Assembly (NCBI RefSeq): GCF_012641395.1
Contig: NZ_JABAIH010000015.1
Location: 1 to 64,000, forward strand
DNA: 64,000 nucleotides
Direction of reading: 5' to 3'
Source of the DNA: Rhizobium sp. P32RR-XVIII
Lineage (GTDB): Bacteria > Pseudomonadota > Alphaproteobacteria > Rhizobiales > Rhizobiaceae
Positions 26,731 to 34,538 of this stretch are shown piece by piece. How positions within the stretch are numbered: position 1 is the first letter of the stretch; every line of letters begins with the position of its first letter. A program made the position numbers and the translations under genes. The notes under the pieces are model-generated. The model did not search any database. It was given only the letters and a program-made list of their open reading frames with translations, and had not been told where the DNA came from.

Positions 26731-29025
26731 CTATCGGTCGTAATCGTCACGATTTCGCTCAGCCTCGCGTTCAAGCTCATCCAGTCTCGAAATATGCTGG
26801 TTCGCTGGATCTGTGCGTCTGGTATCACCGGTTCGATGATCGCCGGTACGGGCTTTGTCGATCTCGTCGGACGGAATTAGATGTCTTCCGACACTTTCGG
26901 CGGAGCCGCCCGCAACGTCACGCTCGTCCGGGCCATCGGCTTTTTGCCGGCTTCGATCCAGAGAGCGCTCGGCAGCCTCGAGTGCGACCCGCAACGCCTC
27001 GTCTACCTCGCTGACCTCTCGGATATAAGAATTACCCGCGGCCCCCAGCTCGGCTGCCCTGGCAAGCTCGAAATTCAGGCTCGCCTGCAACGACGCTTTA
27101 TCAGGCCGAACTTCGTCATCGTCGGCTAACTCGATCCGCTCGCGATAATATTGGACTTCAATCATGATGTCGTTTCCGGCCTCGACTGCCTCCAGACCAT
27201 GACGTGCGACAGCCTTGTCCCATTGGCGGTTGGCATCGTCGGGCTGTCGAGCACTGGTATCCTCCGGCGTGCGACCGCCCGCCTGCGCGGTCTGCTCCAT
27301 GATTTCGCGGCGAACATCGACGTGCTCCCTTGCGGCCGCGGCAATCTCCTCGAAATTGACCCGCTGGTTTTCCGGCATAACACGCTCCGCCTGAAACAGA
27401 GCGGTTTCCACACGCTTCTCATATGCCTCGAACTCCGATCGCGTCATCGCACTCATGGTATCGACCTCCGCAAGCTGAGATAGTCTAACCAATTCAGTTC
27501 GGAATGGCGAGGCTGAATCACTGGAGAGGTCAGACACATGTATTTGCGGATTCAGACGCTTAAATGCTGTTTTCAAACGAGAAATCTGCTTATCTGCAAA
27601 AGCCTCGACTTCGACGTTGCCCGCGCTGCGTGCGAGTTCAGACCACTGCTGATGAACTTTTTCGGTATAGAAAAAGCTCCTGTCTGTTCTTGCCGCGGTT
27701 GGAGCCTCATGGCGCTTTCGAACATAACGTTGCTCGGAAAAGGTTGAAGTCCCCTCATGCTCTGTTCGCCCATCGCGACTGACCGGCCGCACCTGGGTTC
27801 GACTGAACGCCGGGGCGCTTGCCTGCTCGCGACGATCCGTCATCTCCATCCGGATGCCATGCGCGCGAGCCTGCTCTGCAAGACCCTCGCGCCAACGTCG
27901 AAACGATGCAATCGAGGTTTCGACCCGCTCGCCATCCTCGGACCGCATGGCGATGATCGCATGCACGTGCACGTGCGGCCGCTTGCCACCGTCCTGTTCG
28001 GCCTTCGGATCCCGCGTCGGATCATGCAGTGAAAAGACATACCGGTGGTGGGCAAATTCTGTAGCCAAAAATTCGCGAGCCGCCGCCTGGAATGCCTGGA
28101 CATCGGTGCCCGCCCTTGCTGACATGACGAGATGCATGACATCCCGGGGCTTTCGGCTATGGAGTTCGCCACGCCACTCCAACTGCACGAGGTCGCCGGC
28201 CCGTTTGGCATCCGCGAGCATTTCGCCACGGTTATTCTCGACGGAGCCGTCAAACTTTTCCACCATCTTGCGCAGACGGGCGGTGCCATATTCAACGCCA
28301 TTACCATAGCCGGTAAAGCTGAACTCTGCCTTCCCGAGACTTGCCCCCTGCCCCACCATGCGGGCCTTAACGATCCCTTCTGCCTTGACATCGGCTGTCA
28401 GTCGTTCTCCGTTGCGAGCCCGCAGGACAACAACACCCTCTATGCGATGATTGTCCTCACGCTGTTCGACTGCAAAGGCAAAGGAACGTTCGCCGACGGC
28501 GGATTTCACGACGTCCCGTGCCCATGCGTGCAGCGCTTGCCCCTCGCGGGGACCGCCGGCGATATCGATGCGGAAGGTGCCGATGTCGCGGCTTTCTGCC
28601 CGGTTGCCCATCAGATGGGACCAGTCGTCGGAAAGTGCCGCAATCGCCTTCCGGCCCCTGAGCTCTACCCCAGCCTGGTTTTCCATCGCGACCTCTCCGT
28701 TGCGGGAGATGTAGCCGGCCATTGCACCCAGCCGGCCGCCACCGCCAAATGACGTCATCTTGACGACAGCAGGCTGGCTTCCGGTCGCAAGCCCTGCAAA
28801 GCGCGCTGCCATTGGCCGGTGCGCCGGCGCATGCCGTGCAATGCTGACATGACTGCTTCTCTTCCATCCTATCGGATGGCGGCCCAAGCTGCTGCTTGCA
28901 CCAGCACTGCGCCGGCGGCGGGCCTCTTCGTCATCATCAACGGTCTTGCCGACCAGCCTTTCATGCAAAAAGGCGGCTCTGCGCTGCTCCCATTCTTTGG
29001 TGAAAGCCCCAAAAAAGATCTCCAT
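26731..29025 (-). CDS. VirD2-type conjugative relaxase
   Basis: A 764-residue nicking enzyme that should cut oriT and pilot the strand into the recipient. Its candidate catalytic tyrosine is Y105 (AGYISRNG), and the three-histidine metal motif HVHVH is at 351-355, with a supporting histidine at 298 (DVMHLVMS). An N-terminal extension of about 80 basic residues and a roughly 100-residue insert between the Tyr and His motifs are unusual next to VirD2. The C-terminal 350 residues are charged and helical, as expected of a secretion and interaction tail. The start codon overlaps the MobC-like gene stop. The exact MOB class was not determined. Confidence 0.88.
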   Translation of the reverse strand: MEIFFGAFTKEWEQRRAAFLHERLVGKTVDDDEEARRRRSAGASSSLGRHPIGWKRSSHVSIARHAPAHRPMAARFAGLATGSQPAVVKMTSFGGGGRLGAMAGYISRNGEVAMENQAGVELRGRKAIAALSDDWSHLMGNRAESRDIGTFRIDIAGGPREGQALHAWARDVVKSAVGERSFAFAVEQREDNHRIEGVVVLRARNGERLTADVKAEGIVKARMVGQGASLGKAEFSFTGYGNGVEYGTARLRKMVEKFDGSVENNRGEMLADAKRAGDLVQLEWRGELHSRKPRDVMHLVMSARAGTDVQAFQAAAREFLATEFAHHRYVFSLHDPTRDPKAEQDGGKRPHVHVHAIIAMRSEDGERVETSIASFRRWREGLAEQARAHGIRMEMTDRREQASAPAFSRTQVRPVSRDGRTEHEGTSTFSEQRYVRKRHEAPTAARTDRSFFYTEKVHQQWSELARSAGNVEVEAFADKQISRLKTAFKRLNPQIHVSDLSSDSASPFRTELVRLSQLAEVDTMSAMTRSEFEAYEKRVETALFQAERVMPENQRVNFEEIAAAAREHVDVRREIMEQTAQAGGRTPEDTSARQPDDANRQWDKAVARHGLEAVEAGNDIMIEVQYYRERIELADDDEVRPDKASLQASLNFELARAAELGAAGNSYIREVSEVDEALRVALEAAERSLDRSRQKADGPDERDVAGGSAESVGRHLIPSDEIDKARTGDHRTGDTRRTDPANQHISRLDELEREAERNRDDYDR

Positions 29026-29465
29026 CAGGGGCGCCCTTCGACTCTGCGGCCGCTCCGAGCGGCGAGCCGACGAAGCTCCAGCGCGAGAGCCGCGACAACT
29101 GGCTGGAAATCCTGAAGCACATTCGAGATCTCGATCGGGACAGTGCGCTGGTGCGCGAGCCTGGTAAGACTGTTCAGGTTCACACCGATTGCCCTGATGT
29201 CGCGATGAAGAAGATCGAATACTGCCCGATCCTCCTCCGTTAGGAATGGCAGGACGCCGGCACCATCGAGCGTCAGCGATCGGATAAAGGCGGACAGCGT
29301 CATCCCAGCCCGCTCCGCCGCTTCTTCGACCGCCACCAACTCGGACGCAGCGAAGCGAGCGTGCACGACACGCTCTTTTCGCTCCTTGAGGCGCCCCGCC
29401 GTCGGTGCCGTCTTTGCGCTTCTAGCCACGACATTCGCCTCGTCGTCTGCCGCCGCAGGCGCCAT
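29025..29465 (-). CDS. MobC-like relaxosome accessory protein
   Basis: A 146-residue basic protein with the ribbon-helix-helix pattern of MobC/TraJ-like accessory factors (RKERVVHARFAASELVAVEEAAERAGMTLSAFIR within residues 28-66), then a helical tail with IRAIGVNLNSLTRLAHQ, the classic MobC sequence. It would bind oriT and help the relaxase melt and nick. The start codon is only 24 bp from the oriT inverted repeat, so it is well placed to regulate itself. Its stop overlaps the relaxase start. Confidence 0.88.
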   Translation of the reverse strand: MAPAAADDEANVVARSAKTAPTAGRLKERKERVVHARFAASELVAVEEAAERAGMTLSAFIRSLTLDGAGVLPFLTEEDRAVFDLLHRDIRAIGVNLNSLTRLAHQRTVPIEISNVLQDFQPVVAALALELRRLAARSGRRVEGRP

Positions 29466-29489
29466 CGACGGCTCGTCCGTCGATCGTCA

Positions 29490-29520
29490 GCAATTTGTAT
29501 CACAAAATTGCGTATCCTGC
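29490..29520 (+). other. oriT: Origin of transfer (oriT): inverted repeat and nic site
   Basis: GCAATTT (29490-29496) and AAATTGC (29505-29511) form an inverted repeat, extended by GT/AC with one bulge. Eight bases later TATCCTG ends at 29519 and is followed by CCA. The P-type nic consensus of IncP oriT and of T-DNA borders is YATCCTG/Y, with an inverted repeat just upstream. I therefore place the nick between G29519 and C29520 on the plus strand. It lies between the mobC-relaxase and virC1-virC2 gene pairs. Confidence 0.85.
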
Positions 29521-29531
29521 CAAACCAATAT

Positions 29532-29547
29532 AGACTATTTTAGTTCA
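29532..29547 (+). promoter_or_regulatory. Palindromic operator beside oriT (mobC side)
   Basis: AGACTATTTTAGTTCA shares ACTAT at positions 4-8 (after an A) and AGTTC at 11-15 with the sites at 13409 and 29833. It is 67 bp upstream of the mobC start and 12 bp from the nic site, so binding here could affect both transcription and nicking. A partial copy (ATATAGACT) recurs at 29528-29536 and 29695-29703. Confidence 0.6.
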
Positions 29548-29832
29548 ACAACACAAGCCGCCCAAAGCCCCTTTCCGTCGAACTTCGATATCGATCCCAT
29601 CCACTCGATGAAGAGCCACGACCACATTACACGTCACGCCCATATCGAAATTCGGTAGCGCTACTTCGTGTCGACGCACACTAAAATCATATAGATATAG
29701 ACTTTTCGATACGGTGTGGATGATCTTCCCCACGGTAGCGCGAGGCAGTAAACCCGCTTGCCATCTCGTCGTCATGTGGAAAAGCATCCAGACGAACCGA
29801 CGCATAGATTCTGCTGGACGAGCATAGAAAGC

Positions 29833-29848
29833 AAACTATTATAGTTCC
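29833..29848 (+). promoter_or_regulatory. Palindromic operator upstream of virC1-like gene
   Basis: AAACTATTATAGTTCC contains the perfect palindrome AACTAT-T-ATAGTT. It is 49 bp upstream of the virC1-like start, and it is the third member of the motif family shared with the virB and mobC promoters. Confidence 0.6.
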
Positions 29849-29896
29849 ATTCTCGGTCGACCGGCCGGGCGACGTTCTTCTCGCAGGGAGTTTGCG

Positions 29897-30607
29897 ATGT
29901 CCCGAACCTATGCGGTGGTCAGCAACAAGGGCGGCGCTGGAAAGACGACGTTGGCGACACTGCTCGCCGGCGAATATGCACTTGGCGGGCAACGCGTCCT
30001 CATGATCGACGCCGATAGCAGGCAGAACCTCGCGGGCTGGTGGAAGCTATGCCACAGAAAAGGCAACGTACCGGAAAAGATCGAGGTAACGATCGCCGCG
30101 ACCCAACGGGCGATCGAGGATGTCTTGAAGAAGTTCGACGACGCTTTCGATATGATGGTAATCGATGCTCCTGGCGTCGACAGCGTCCTTCAGACAACCA
30201 TCATACGATCGTCGGACCTGGTGCTGTCGCCGGTCCAACCAGGGATCAAGGAGATCGAGGCAGCAGGACAGACGATTGCTGAGGTCAACGAGATCAATGA
30301 TCAGCTGGGTCTTTCGATCCTGCATATGAATGTTCGTACCCGCATCACATTGCCGGGCCGGAACCTGGAGGCCTATCGCTACATCCGGCCGTTCGTCGCG
30401 GGATTGCTGGATGCAAACTATCAGACAATGTTGCTCGACACCGAGCTCTATGAACGCAACATCTATCGCGAGATCCAGAACGGACTTGGAACGCTGCAGA
30501 TGCAGGAACTGACGGATTCCGTCCGCAAGGCGCGCATCGAGGTGAAAGCGCTGGTCGACGAAATCGAGGTTCGGCGGCTGTCGGGCGCGGCTGAGGTCGC
30601 GGCATGA
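29897..30607 (+). CDS. virC1: VirC1-like ParA-family ATPase
   Basis: A 236-residue deviant-Walker ATPase with KGGAGKTT at 11-18, IDADSRQNLAGWW and VIDAPGVDS. It resembles VirC1, which binds near the transfer origin, recruits relaxosome complexes to the secretion apparatus and boosts strand production, more than it resembles a partition ParA. Support comes from its place beside oriT and the VirC2-like partner that overlaps its end (ATGA). GGGAGTTTGCG precedes the start. A partition role cannot be excluded, but no parB or repABC genes are present. Confidence 0.82.
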   Translation: MSRTYAVVSNKGGAGKTTLATLLAGEYALGGQRVLMIDADSRQNLAGWWKLCHRKGNVPEKIEVTIAATQRAIEDVLKKFDDAFDMMVIDAPGVDSVLQTTIIRSSDLVLSPVQPGIKEIEAAGQTIAEVNEINDQLGLSILHMNVRTRITLPGRNLEAYRYIRPFVAGLLDANYQTMLLDTELYERNIYREIQNGLGTLQMQELTDSVRKARIEVKALVDEIEVRRLSGAAEVAA

Positions 30608-31011
30608 GCAAGGCGACAATCGACTTCCAGCAGTTTTCGCTGGCTCCACGCCGAAAGCCGGCGACGCTGGAACCCAGTGAGGCGCTGCTCGAAGTGGCCG
30701 CCGGTGCAGAAGCCGAAGCTGCGGACGATATTCGCTCAGAGCCTGCCGAGCGCGACACGGTCCTGCCTCGGCTTCCTGAAGATGAGCGGCGACGCCGGAC
30801 GGCTAAGCGTGCGGCAGAGCAGCAGGATACGCGCAGACGCTTGAAGAGCCTGAAGCGCGCAAAGGATCGTGCCATCAAGTTCTATGTCAACGTACCGCTC
30901 GAGCAGGAGATGAAGGAGCGGCTGATGCGCGCTGCCCACGAGAACGATGTCAAGATGACGGTCATCATGCAGGCGGCAATCGATACCTATCTGGAAGACA
31001 ATGGATATTGA
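30604..31011 (+). CDS. virC2: VirC2-like ribbon-helix-helix protein
   Basis: A 135-residue protein. Residues 1-75 are acidic and probably flexible, 57-95 are strongly basic, and the C-terminus (AIKFYVNVPLEQEMKERLMRAA, then KMTVIMQAAIDTYL) has the ribbon-helix-helix pattern seen in VirC2, which binds DNA beside the transfer origin. The start overlaps the virC1-like stop. It could also be the regulator of the palindromes around oriT, since such proteins often bind short inverted repeats. Confidence 0.72.
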   Translation: MSKATIDFQQFSLAPRRKPATLEPSEALLEVAAGAEAEAADDIRSEPAERDTVLPRLPEDERRRRTAKRAAEQQDTRRRLKSLKRAKDRAIKFYVNVPLEQEMKERLMRAAHENDVKMTVIMQAAIDTYLEDNGY

Positions 31012-31074
31012 GCGAAAGCATCGAAGCGTGTCGGTCGATCCGGCGCGCTTCGATCGATATGCGGCGAAGGCGCC

Positions 31075-31239
31075 TCAGAACGGCGGCTCCGCCTCGATGC
31101 GGCCGTCGAGTTCGGCCCAGATGACTTCGCGCTCGGCAAGCGCGAGATCGAGTTCGGTTTCGAGCGCCCGGCGCTCCCAGATGGTCTCGGCGTTGCGGGC
31201 CTCGATGCGTAGTTCTTCGATGTGCTGGTCGATGGTCAT
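31075..31239 (-). CDS. Small acidic helical plasmid protein
   Basis: A 54-residue protein (MTIDQHIEELRIEARNAE start) preceded by a textbook AAGGAG seven bases before the ATG. It is predicted to be one continuous amphipathic helix, rich in Glu and Arg with heptad spacing, so a coiled coil is likely. A longer upstream in-frame reading of about 155 codons lacks protein-like character. I recognise the type only as a small backbone protein; function unknown. Confidence 0.65.
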   Translation of the reverse strand: MTIDQHIEELRIEARNAETIWERRALETELDLALAEREVIWAELDGRIEAEPPF

Positions 31240-31512
31240 CGTCGTCTCCTTGACGGATGTGAAAGACGACGCGGCACGCGGGGCGGTGGAAGGCAGGTCA
31301 AGGCTCGCGGGACGCGACCGGCGGAGCCGGCGTGCGGAGGAACCGATTTTGTCGCAGCGCAGTGAAACGGAGCGGAGAGAAAATTGGAGGGGCCGCGCGG
31401 CCTTGAGCTGGCTTTTTTCGCCCGGCACAATTGGCCGATCTGAGCAGACAGGTTTCCCTCTCTTGTGGCACCCATCCTTGCGCGCCGCGCGCGCCTCAAG
31501 CGTCACTCCTTC
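31240..31512. other. Intergenic, structured and GC-rich
   Basis: No gene seen. It contains AGGGGCCGCGCGGCCTT (31389-31405), a strong hairpin followed within a few bases by TTTTTT. This could terminate plus-strand transcription or act in the leader of the DUF1173 gene. Confidence 0.4.
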
Positions 31513-32709
31513 ATGAGGCGATTTCGGTTTGAGAGCGTCGCGTGCGACGAGGGCCACAACGAGTTTCCGCATCTGCTGGCACGCGCTCATCGTGGCAAGA
31601 TCCGACCGCTGTGCCTTTGCCGGGATCCGGGCGTTCCAATGTACATTGCTGATATCGGTGACCAGTTGCTGATCAAGCGGATGCCGCTCTCTGGCGGTGG
31701 TCACGATCCGGCCTGTCCCTCCTACGATCCCCCCTATGAACTTTCCGGACTTGGCCCGCTGATGGGATCGGCGATCAAGCTTGACCCGTCGTCGGGCGTT
31801 GCTTGCCTGAAGCTCGATTTTTCGCTGTCGAAGCGCGCAGCGACCAATCAGGTTGGCTCTGGGGGCGAAGGGAACGACAGTGTCAAGGTGGAGAGCAAGA
31901 AACTGTCATTGCGGGCCCTCCTGCATTTCCTGTGGCACGAAAGCGGCTTGACGGAATGGACGTCGCACTGGACCGGCAAACGTCACTGGTGGCAGGTCTA
32001 CCATCATCTGCTGGAGGCGGCCGGCAACATGGCGGTTAGAGGAACGCCGCTGTCGGATCGCCTATTGCTGCCTGAACCGTTCAGAGCCCACGACAAGACG
32101 GCGATCGGGCAGCGGCGGGCTCACAAATTGGCCAGACTTTTCCTGACATCGGCTGGCCCGAAGCAGTTGATGGTCCTGGTGGGAGAGATCAAGGAATTCG
32201 CGGAAGCGAGGGGCGGCCGTCAGGTTGTGATCAAACACATGCCAGGTTTTCGCCTGTATCTGGAGGAGATAGCCTGGACGAGCGTCCAGCGCCGGTTCGA
32301 GCCGGAGCTTGCTCTTTGGCATAGCAGCGAGGCGTCGCATCTGATGATGATCGCCACAATCGGCGGGGATCCGGCCGGGATCATCGCGGTCAATGAGATC
32401 GCGCTGATGGCCGTGACCGAGCAGTGGTTGCCGATCGAAGACGCTTATGAGCAAAGGCTCGTCGAACGGCTGGCGCGACTGAAATCGAAATACGTAAAAG
32501 GCCTTCGTTTCAATCTTAGGCGCGACCATCCGCTGGCAAACGCCACCCTGTCCGACGTGAAACCACAACCCCTGGCGCTCTATATCGTGCCGCCTTCGGC
32601 GGACGAGGCATTCGAGGCTTGTCTGAGAGAGATGATCGAGGCACGACCCGATCTGTCGGCATGGATATGGCGTGTTGCCGACGGCGAAATGCCGCCCTTG
32701 CCGATCTGA
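31513..32709 (+). CDS. DUF1173 family plasmid protein
   Basis: A 398-residue protein of the DUF1173 family, found on rhizobial and related plasmids; its function is unknown. An N-terminal segment with CLCRDPGVPMYIADIGDQLLIKRMP and HDPACPSYDPP contains a Cys/His cluster (CxC, H, C) that could bind zinc. It is followed by DUF1173 body motifs (LLHFLWHESGLTEW, KRHWWQVYHHLLEAA). The start is taken at MRRFRF, although the ribosome site is weak. It is monocistronic here, after the virC genes. Confidence 0.85.
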   Translation: MRRFRFESVACDEGHNEFPHLLARAHRGKIRPLCLCRDPGVPMYIADIGDQLLIKRMPLSGGGHDPACPSYDPPYELSGLGPLMGSAIKLDPSSGVACLKLDFSLSKRAATNQVGSGGEGNDSVKVESKKLSLRALLHFLWHESGLTEWTSHWTGKRHWWQVYHHLLEAAGNMAVRGTPLSDRLLLPEPFRAHDKTAIGQRRAHKLARLFLTSAGPKQLMVLVGEIKEFAEARGGRQVVIKHMPGFRLYLEEIAWTSVQRRFEPELALWHSSEASHLMMIATIGGDPAGIIAVNEIALMAVTEQWLPIEDAYEQRLVERLARLKSKYVKGLRFNLRRDHPLANATLSDVKPQPLALYIVPPSADEAFEACLREMIEARPDLSAWIWRVADGEMPPLPI

Positions 32710-32718
32710 CAACTGAGA

Positions 32719-32940
32719 CTATTGTTCTGGTGCGCCCTCGAGCAAACCGTCATAGACTTCCATGAGAGCATTGGTGATTGCCTGGCCGAGTGCATTGCCT
32801 GCCGCCCGCACATCGTCTTCGGAGCCGTCCCGTGCCGCGCTTGCCAATTCGAAGCCCTGCTCGCTGACAATCATTTTGGCAACCTCGATCGCCCATAACC
32901 CGAAGTCGCGTCGATTGTCGATCTTGATCGAGTCTTCCAT
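32719..32940 (-). CDS. Small acidic protein of unknown function
   Basis: A 73-residue protein (MEDSIKIDNRRDFGLWAIEVAK start), acidic and helical, with no signal or membrane segment. It is convergent with the DUF1173 gene, nine bases away. The codon character is protein-like. No family recognised. Confidence 0.6.
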   Translation of the reverse strand: MEDSIKIDNRRDFGLWAIEVAKMIVSEQGFELASAARDGSEDDVRAAGNALGQAITNALMEVYDGLLEGAPEQ

Positions 32941-33015
32941 GCTCGTCTGCCCGTTCGTGCGTGCTGCGGCCGCTTCTACATCTCATCCACAGTAAGGCCA
33001 CCATTCATCACCATC

Positions 33016-33381
33016 GTGAATCGGACTTCGCTCATCGATTCAAAACTCTGGTTGGACGTAATCGAGGCCCGCAGCCATCCTGCGGTCATGACCCTCTATC
33101 TTTTTCAGCTTTACTGCCAGCGCGTCGACGAGACGAAAAACATTGCCCGCTATTACGCGCTTTCCATTCAGCCGACTCTTTTTGGAGAGGCTGCCGTTGT
33201 CCGATGCTGGGGCCGGATCGGGAGAGCAGGCGGAGAAAAGACCGAAATGTTTGACAGCGAGCGCGACGCGATGGTCCATTTCCTCGATCTTGCCCGAAAA
33301 AAACAGGCCAAGGGCTACAAACCCGTTGGTAATTGTGGAAATCCGGTTCACGACCCGGTTTTTGCGGCAGCGCGTCGATGA
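33016..33381 (+). CDS. WGR-domain protein
   Basis: A 121-residue protein with a WGR domain at about 38-95: YALSIQPTLFGEAAVVRCWGRIGRAGGEKTE carries the conserved WGRIG signature. WGR domains bind nucleic acids in PARPs and in some bacterial regulators; stand-alone WGR proteins are common on rhizobial plasmids with unknown roles. The start is GTG at 33016, with a weak ribosome site. It precedes the HU gene on the same strand, and the two may share a transcript ending at the terminator at 33722. Confidence 0.82.
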   Translation: MNRTSLIDSKLWLDVIEARSHPAVMTLYLFQLYCQRVDETKNIARYYALSIQPTLFGEAAVVRCWGRIGRAGGEKTEMFDSERDAMVHFLDLARKKQAKGYKPVGNCGNPVHDPVFAAARR

Positions 33382-33437
33382 CAGCGGCAAGTCGGAATGG
33401 CAGGGATTCCGGATCAATCATGACGCGGAGATGAAAA

Positions 33438-33716
33438 GTGACCACGACCAACGAAATCGCAGACAAGATCGCAACGGAACACAGCCTGACCAAGGCGCAG
33501 GGCAAGGCGATCGTCGAGGCCGTAATCGCCTTGATTACCGAGGCGGCCGTTGCCGGAAACGAAACGTCCCTGCCCGGCTTTGGCAAGTTCAAGGTCAAGC
33601 AGACGCCGGAGCGCGAGGCGCGCAATCCGTCGACCGGCGCCACCGTCAAGGTTGCGGCTGCGAAGAAGCTGAGCTTCCAGCCGGCCAAGGCGCTAAAGGA
33701 TGCGCTGAACAAGTGA
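33438..33716 (+). CDS. HU-family DNA-binding protein
   Basis: A 92-residue nucleoid protein: helical dimerisation region at 1-45 and the beta-arm with GFGKFKVKQTPEREARNPSTGATVKVAAAKKLSFQPAKALKDALN, all HU/IHF hallmarks including the RNP tip. The start is GTG at 33438. Plasmid-borne HU proteins may compact plasmid DNA or aid transfer and replication complexes. A strong terminator follows its stop. Confidence 0.93.
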   Translation: MTTTNEIADKIATEHSLTKAQGKAIVEAVIALITEAAVAGNETSLPGFGKFKVKQTPEREARNPSTGATVKVAAAKKLSFQPAKALKDALNK

Positions 33717-33721
33717 CACGG

Positions 33722-33751
33722 AAAAACCCCGCTCCGTCGAGCGGGGTTTTT
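33722..33751. terminator. Bidirectional rho-independent terminator
   Basis: AAAAACCCCGCTC and GAGCGGGGTTTTT form a perfect 13-bp stem around the 4-base loop CGTC. The A- and T-runs let it stop transcription of both the HU gene (plus) and the DUF736 gene (minus). Confidence 0.92.
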
Positions 33752-33761
33752 CTTCTTCGGC

Positions 33762-34073
33762 TCAGCGGCGCGTGTTGCGCGACCAGATGAGCTGGAGGCC
33801 TTCCTGGCCCTGGACCTCGGTCAGCGTTGCGTAGATCGGAGCGGGGAAGCTCGGGTCGTCGAGCTTGACGGAGATGTAGTCGCGCTCGCTGTCGCGGGCT
33901 TGCTTCTGCCAGCCGGCGCCGAATTCCACGTTGCCGGCGAGAACCCGGTAGTCGGGAGCCTCTTCCGAGGAGCGCTCGACGCGGACGATCTTGGCTTTGA
34001 CGTTGAGGTTGAGCGTCTTGATGGTGCCGGAGAAGCCGTTTTCGGATGCGGTGAAAGAGCCGATTGTTGCCAT
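33762..34073 (-). CDS. DUF736 family protein
   Basis: A 103-residue protein of the DUF736 family (MATIGSFTASENGFSGTIKTL start; IYATLTEVQGQEGLQLIWSRN end), very common on plasmids of Rhizobiales and sphingomonads. Function unknown; the single compact domain is beta-rich. AAAAGGA precedes the start. It is preceded by a roughly 460-base structured leader and ended by the bidirectional terminator. Confidence 0.9.
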   Translation of the reverse strand: MATIGSFTASENGFSGTIKTLNLNVKAKIVRVERSSEEAPDYRVLAGNVEFGAGWQKQARDSERDYISVKLDDPSFPAPIYATLTEVQGQEGLQLIWSRNTRR

Positions 34074-34538
34074 TGTCGTGTTCCTTTTCAGTTGCTCGGG
34101 CCGCGCCCATCGCGGCCTCGATGGCTGTCGATGAGACCGGGAACGATCGGAACGCACCCCTTGGGGCCATAACGAAGTGGAGGACGGCCATGGGCCGAGG
34201 CTTTCTTGTCCCGCGAGGAATGGCCGCGTCGCGGACAGGGGAAGAAAACGAGCCGGCCGTTGCGGGATGACGATCGAGCCGAGTGCGCGAGGCGATTTCC
34301 GGTCAGACATGCCCCATCGAGACCGCGGGGCGAGCCGTTGCGGGGAAGGACACGCCATGGTGCCGTCCGGCATGCCGCCGCCAAATTGGGTTCGCATCGA
34401 CTGACGCAACCGACGCGCAGATGCGGTGCCTGGGGCACCGAGCGGTCCGAGCGGAGGGAGCGATCGTCGTTTCGTGCCGCAGTCTGCCGGACTCGGCTAT
34501 TGCCGGTGAGCCGAAACGCGTGCGGGCGCGCTCTGCGC
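34074..34538 (-). other. Long structured leader upstream of DUF736
   Basis: There are 465 bases with no convincing gene. On the minus strand it would be leader RNA or a promoter region for DUF736. Visible dyads are GGCCGCG/CGCGGCC (34099-34105 and 34111-34117) and TGTCCCGCGA paired with TCGCGGACA near 34207-34240. GTGGAGGACGGC at 34175-34186 recurs near 36322, upstream of ardC. Confidence 0.4.

Noticed and set aside
29897..30607. Plasmid partition ParA
   Set aside because: No ParB, no repABC, and the gene sits at oriT beside a VirC2-like gene; VirC1 fits better, though partition is not fully excluded.
32712..32740. AGACTATTGTTC resembling the transfer operator
   Set aside because: Lacks the AGTTC right arm and symmetry, and lies between convergent genes where no promoter is needed.
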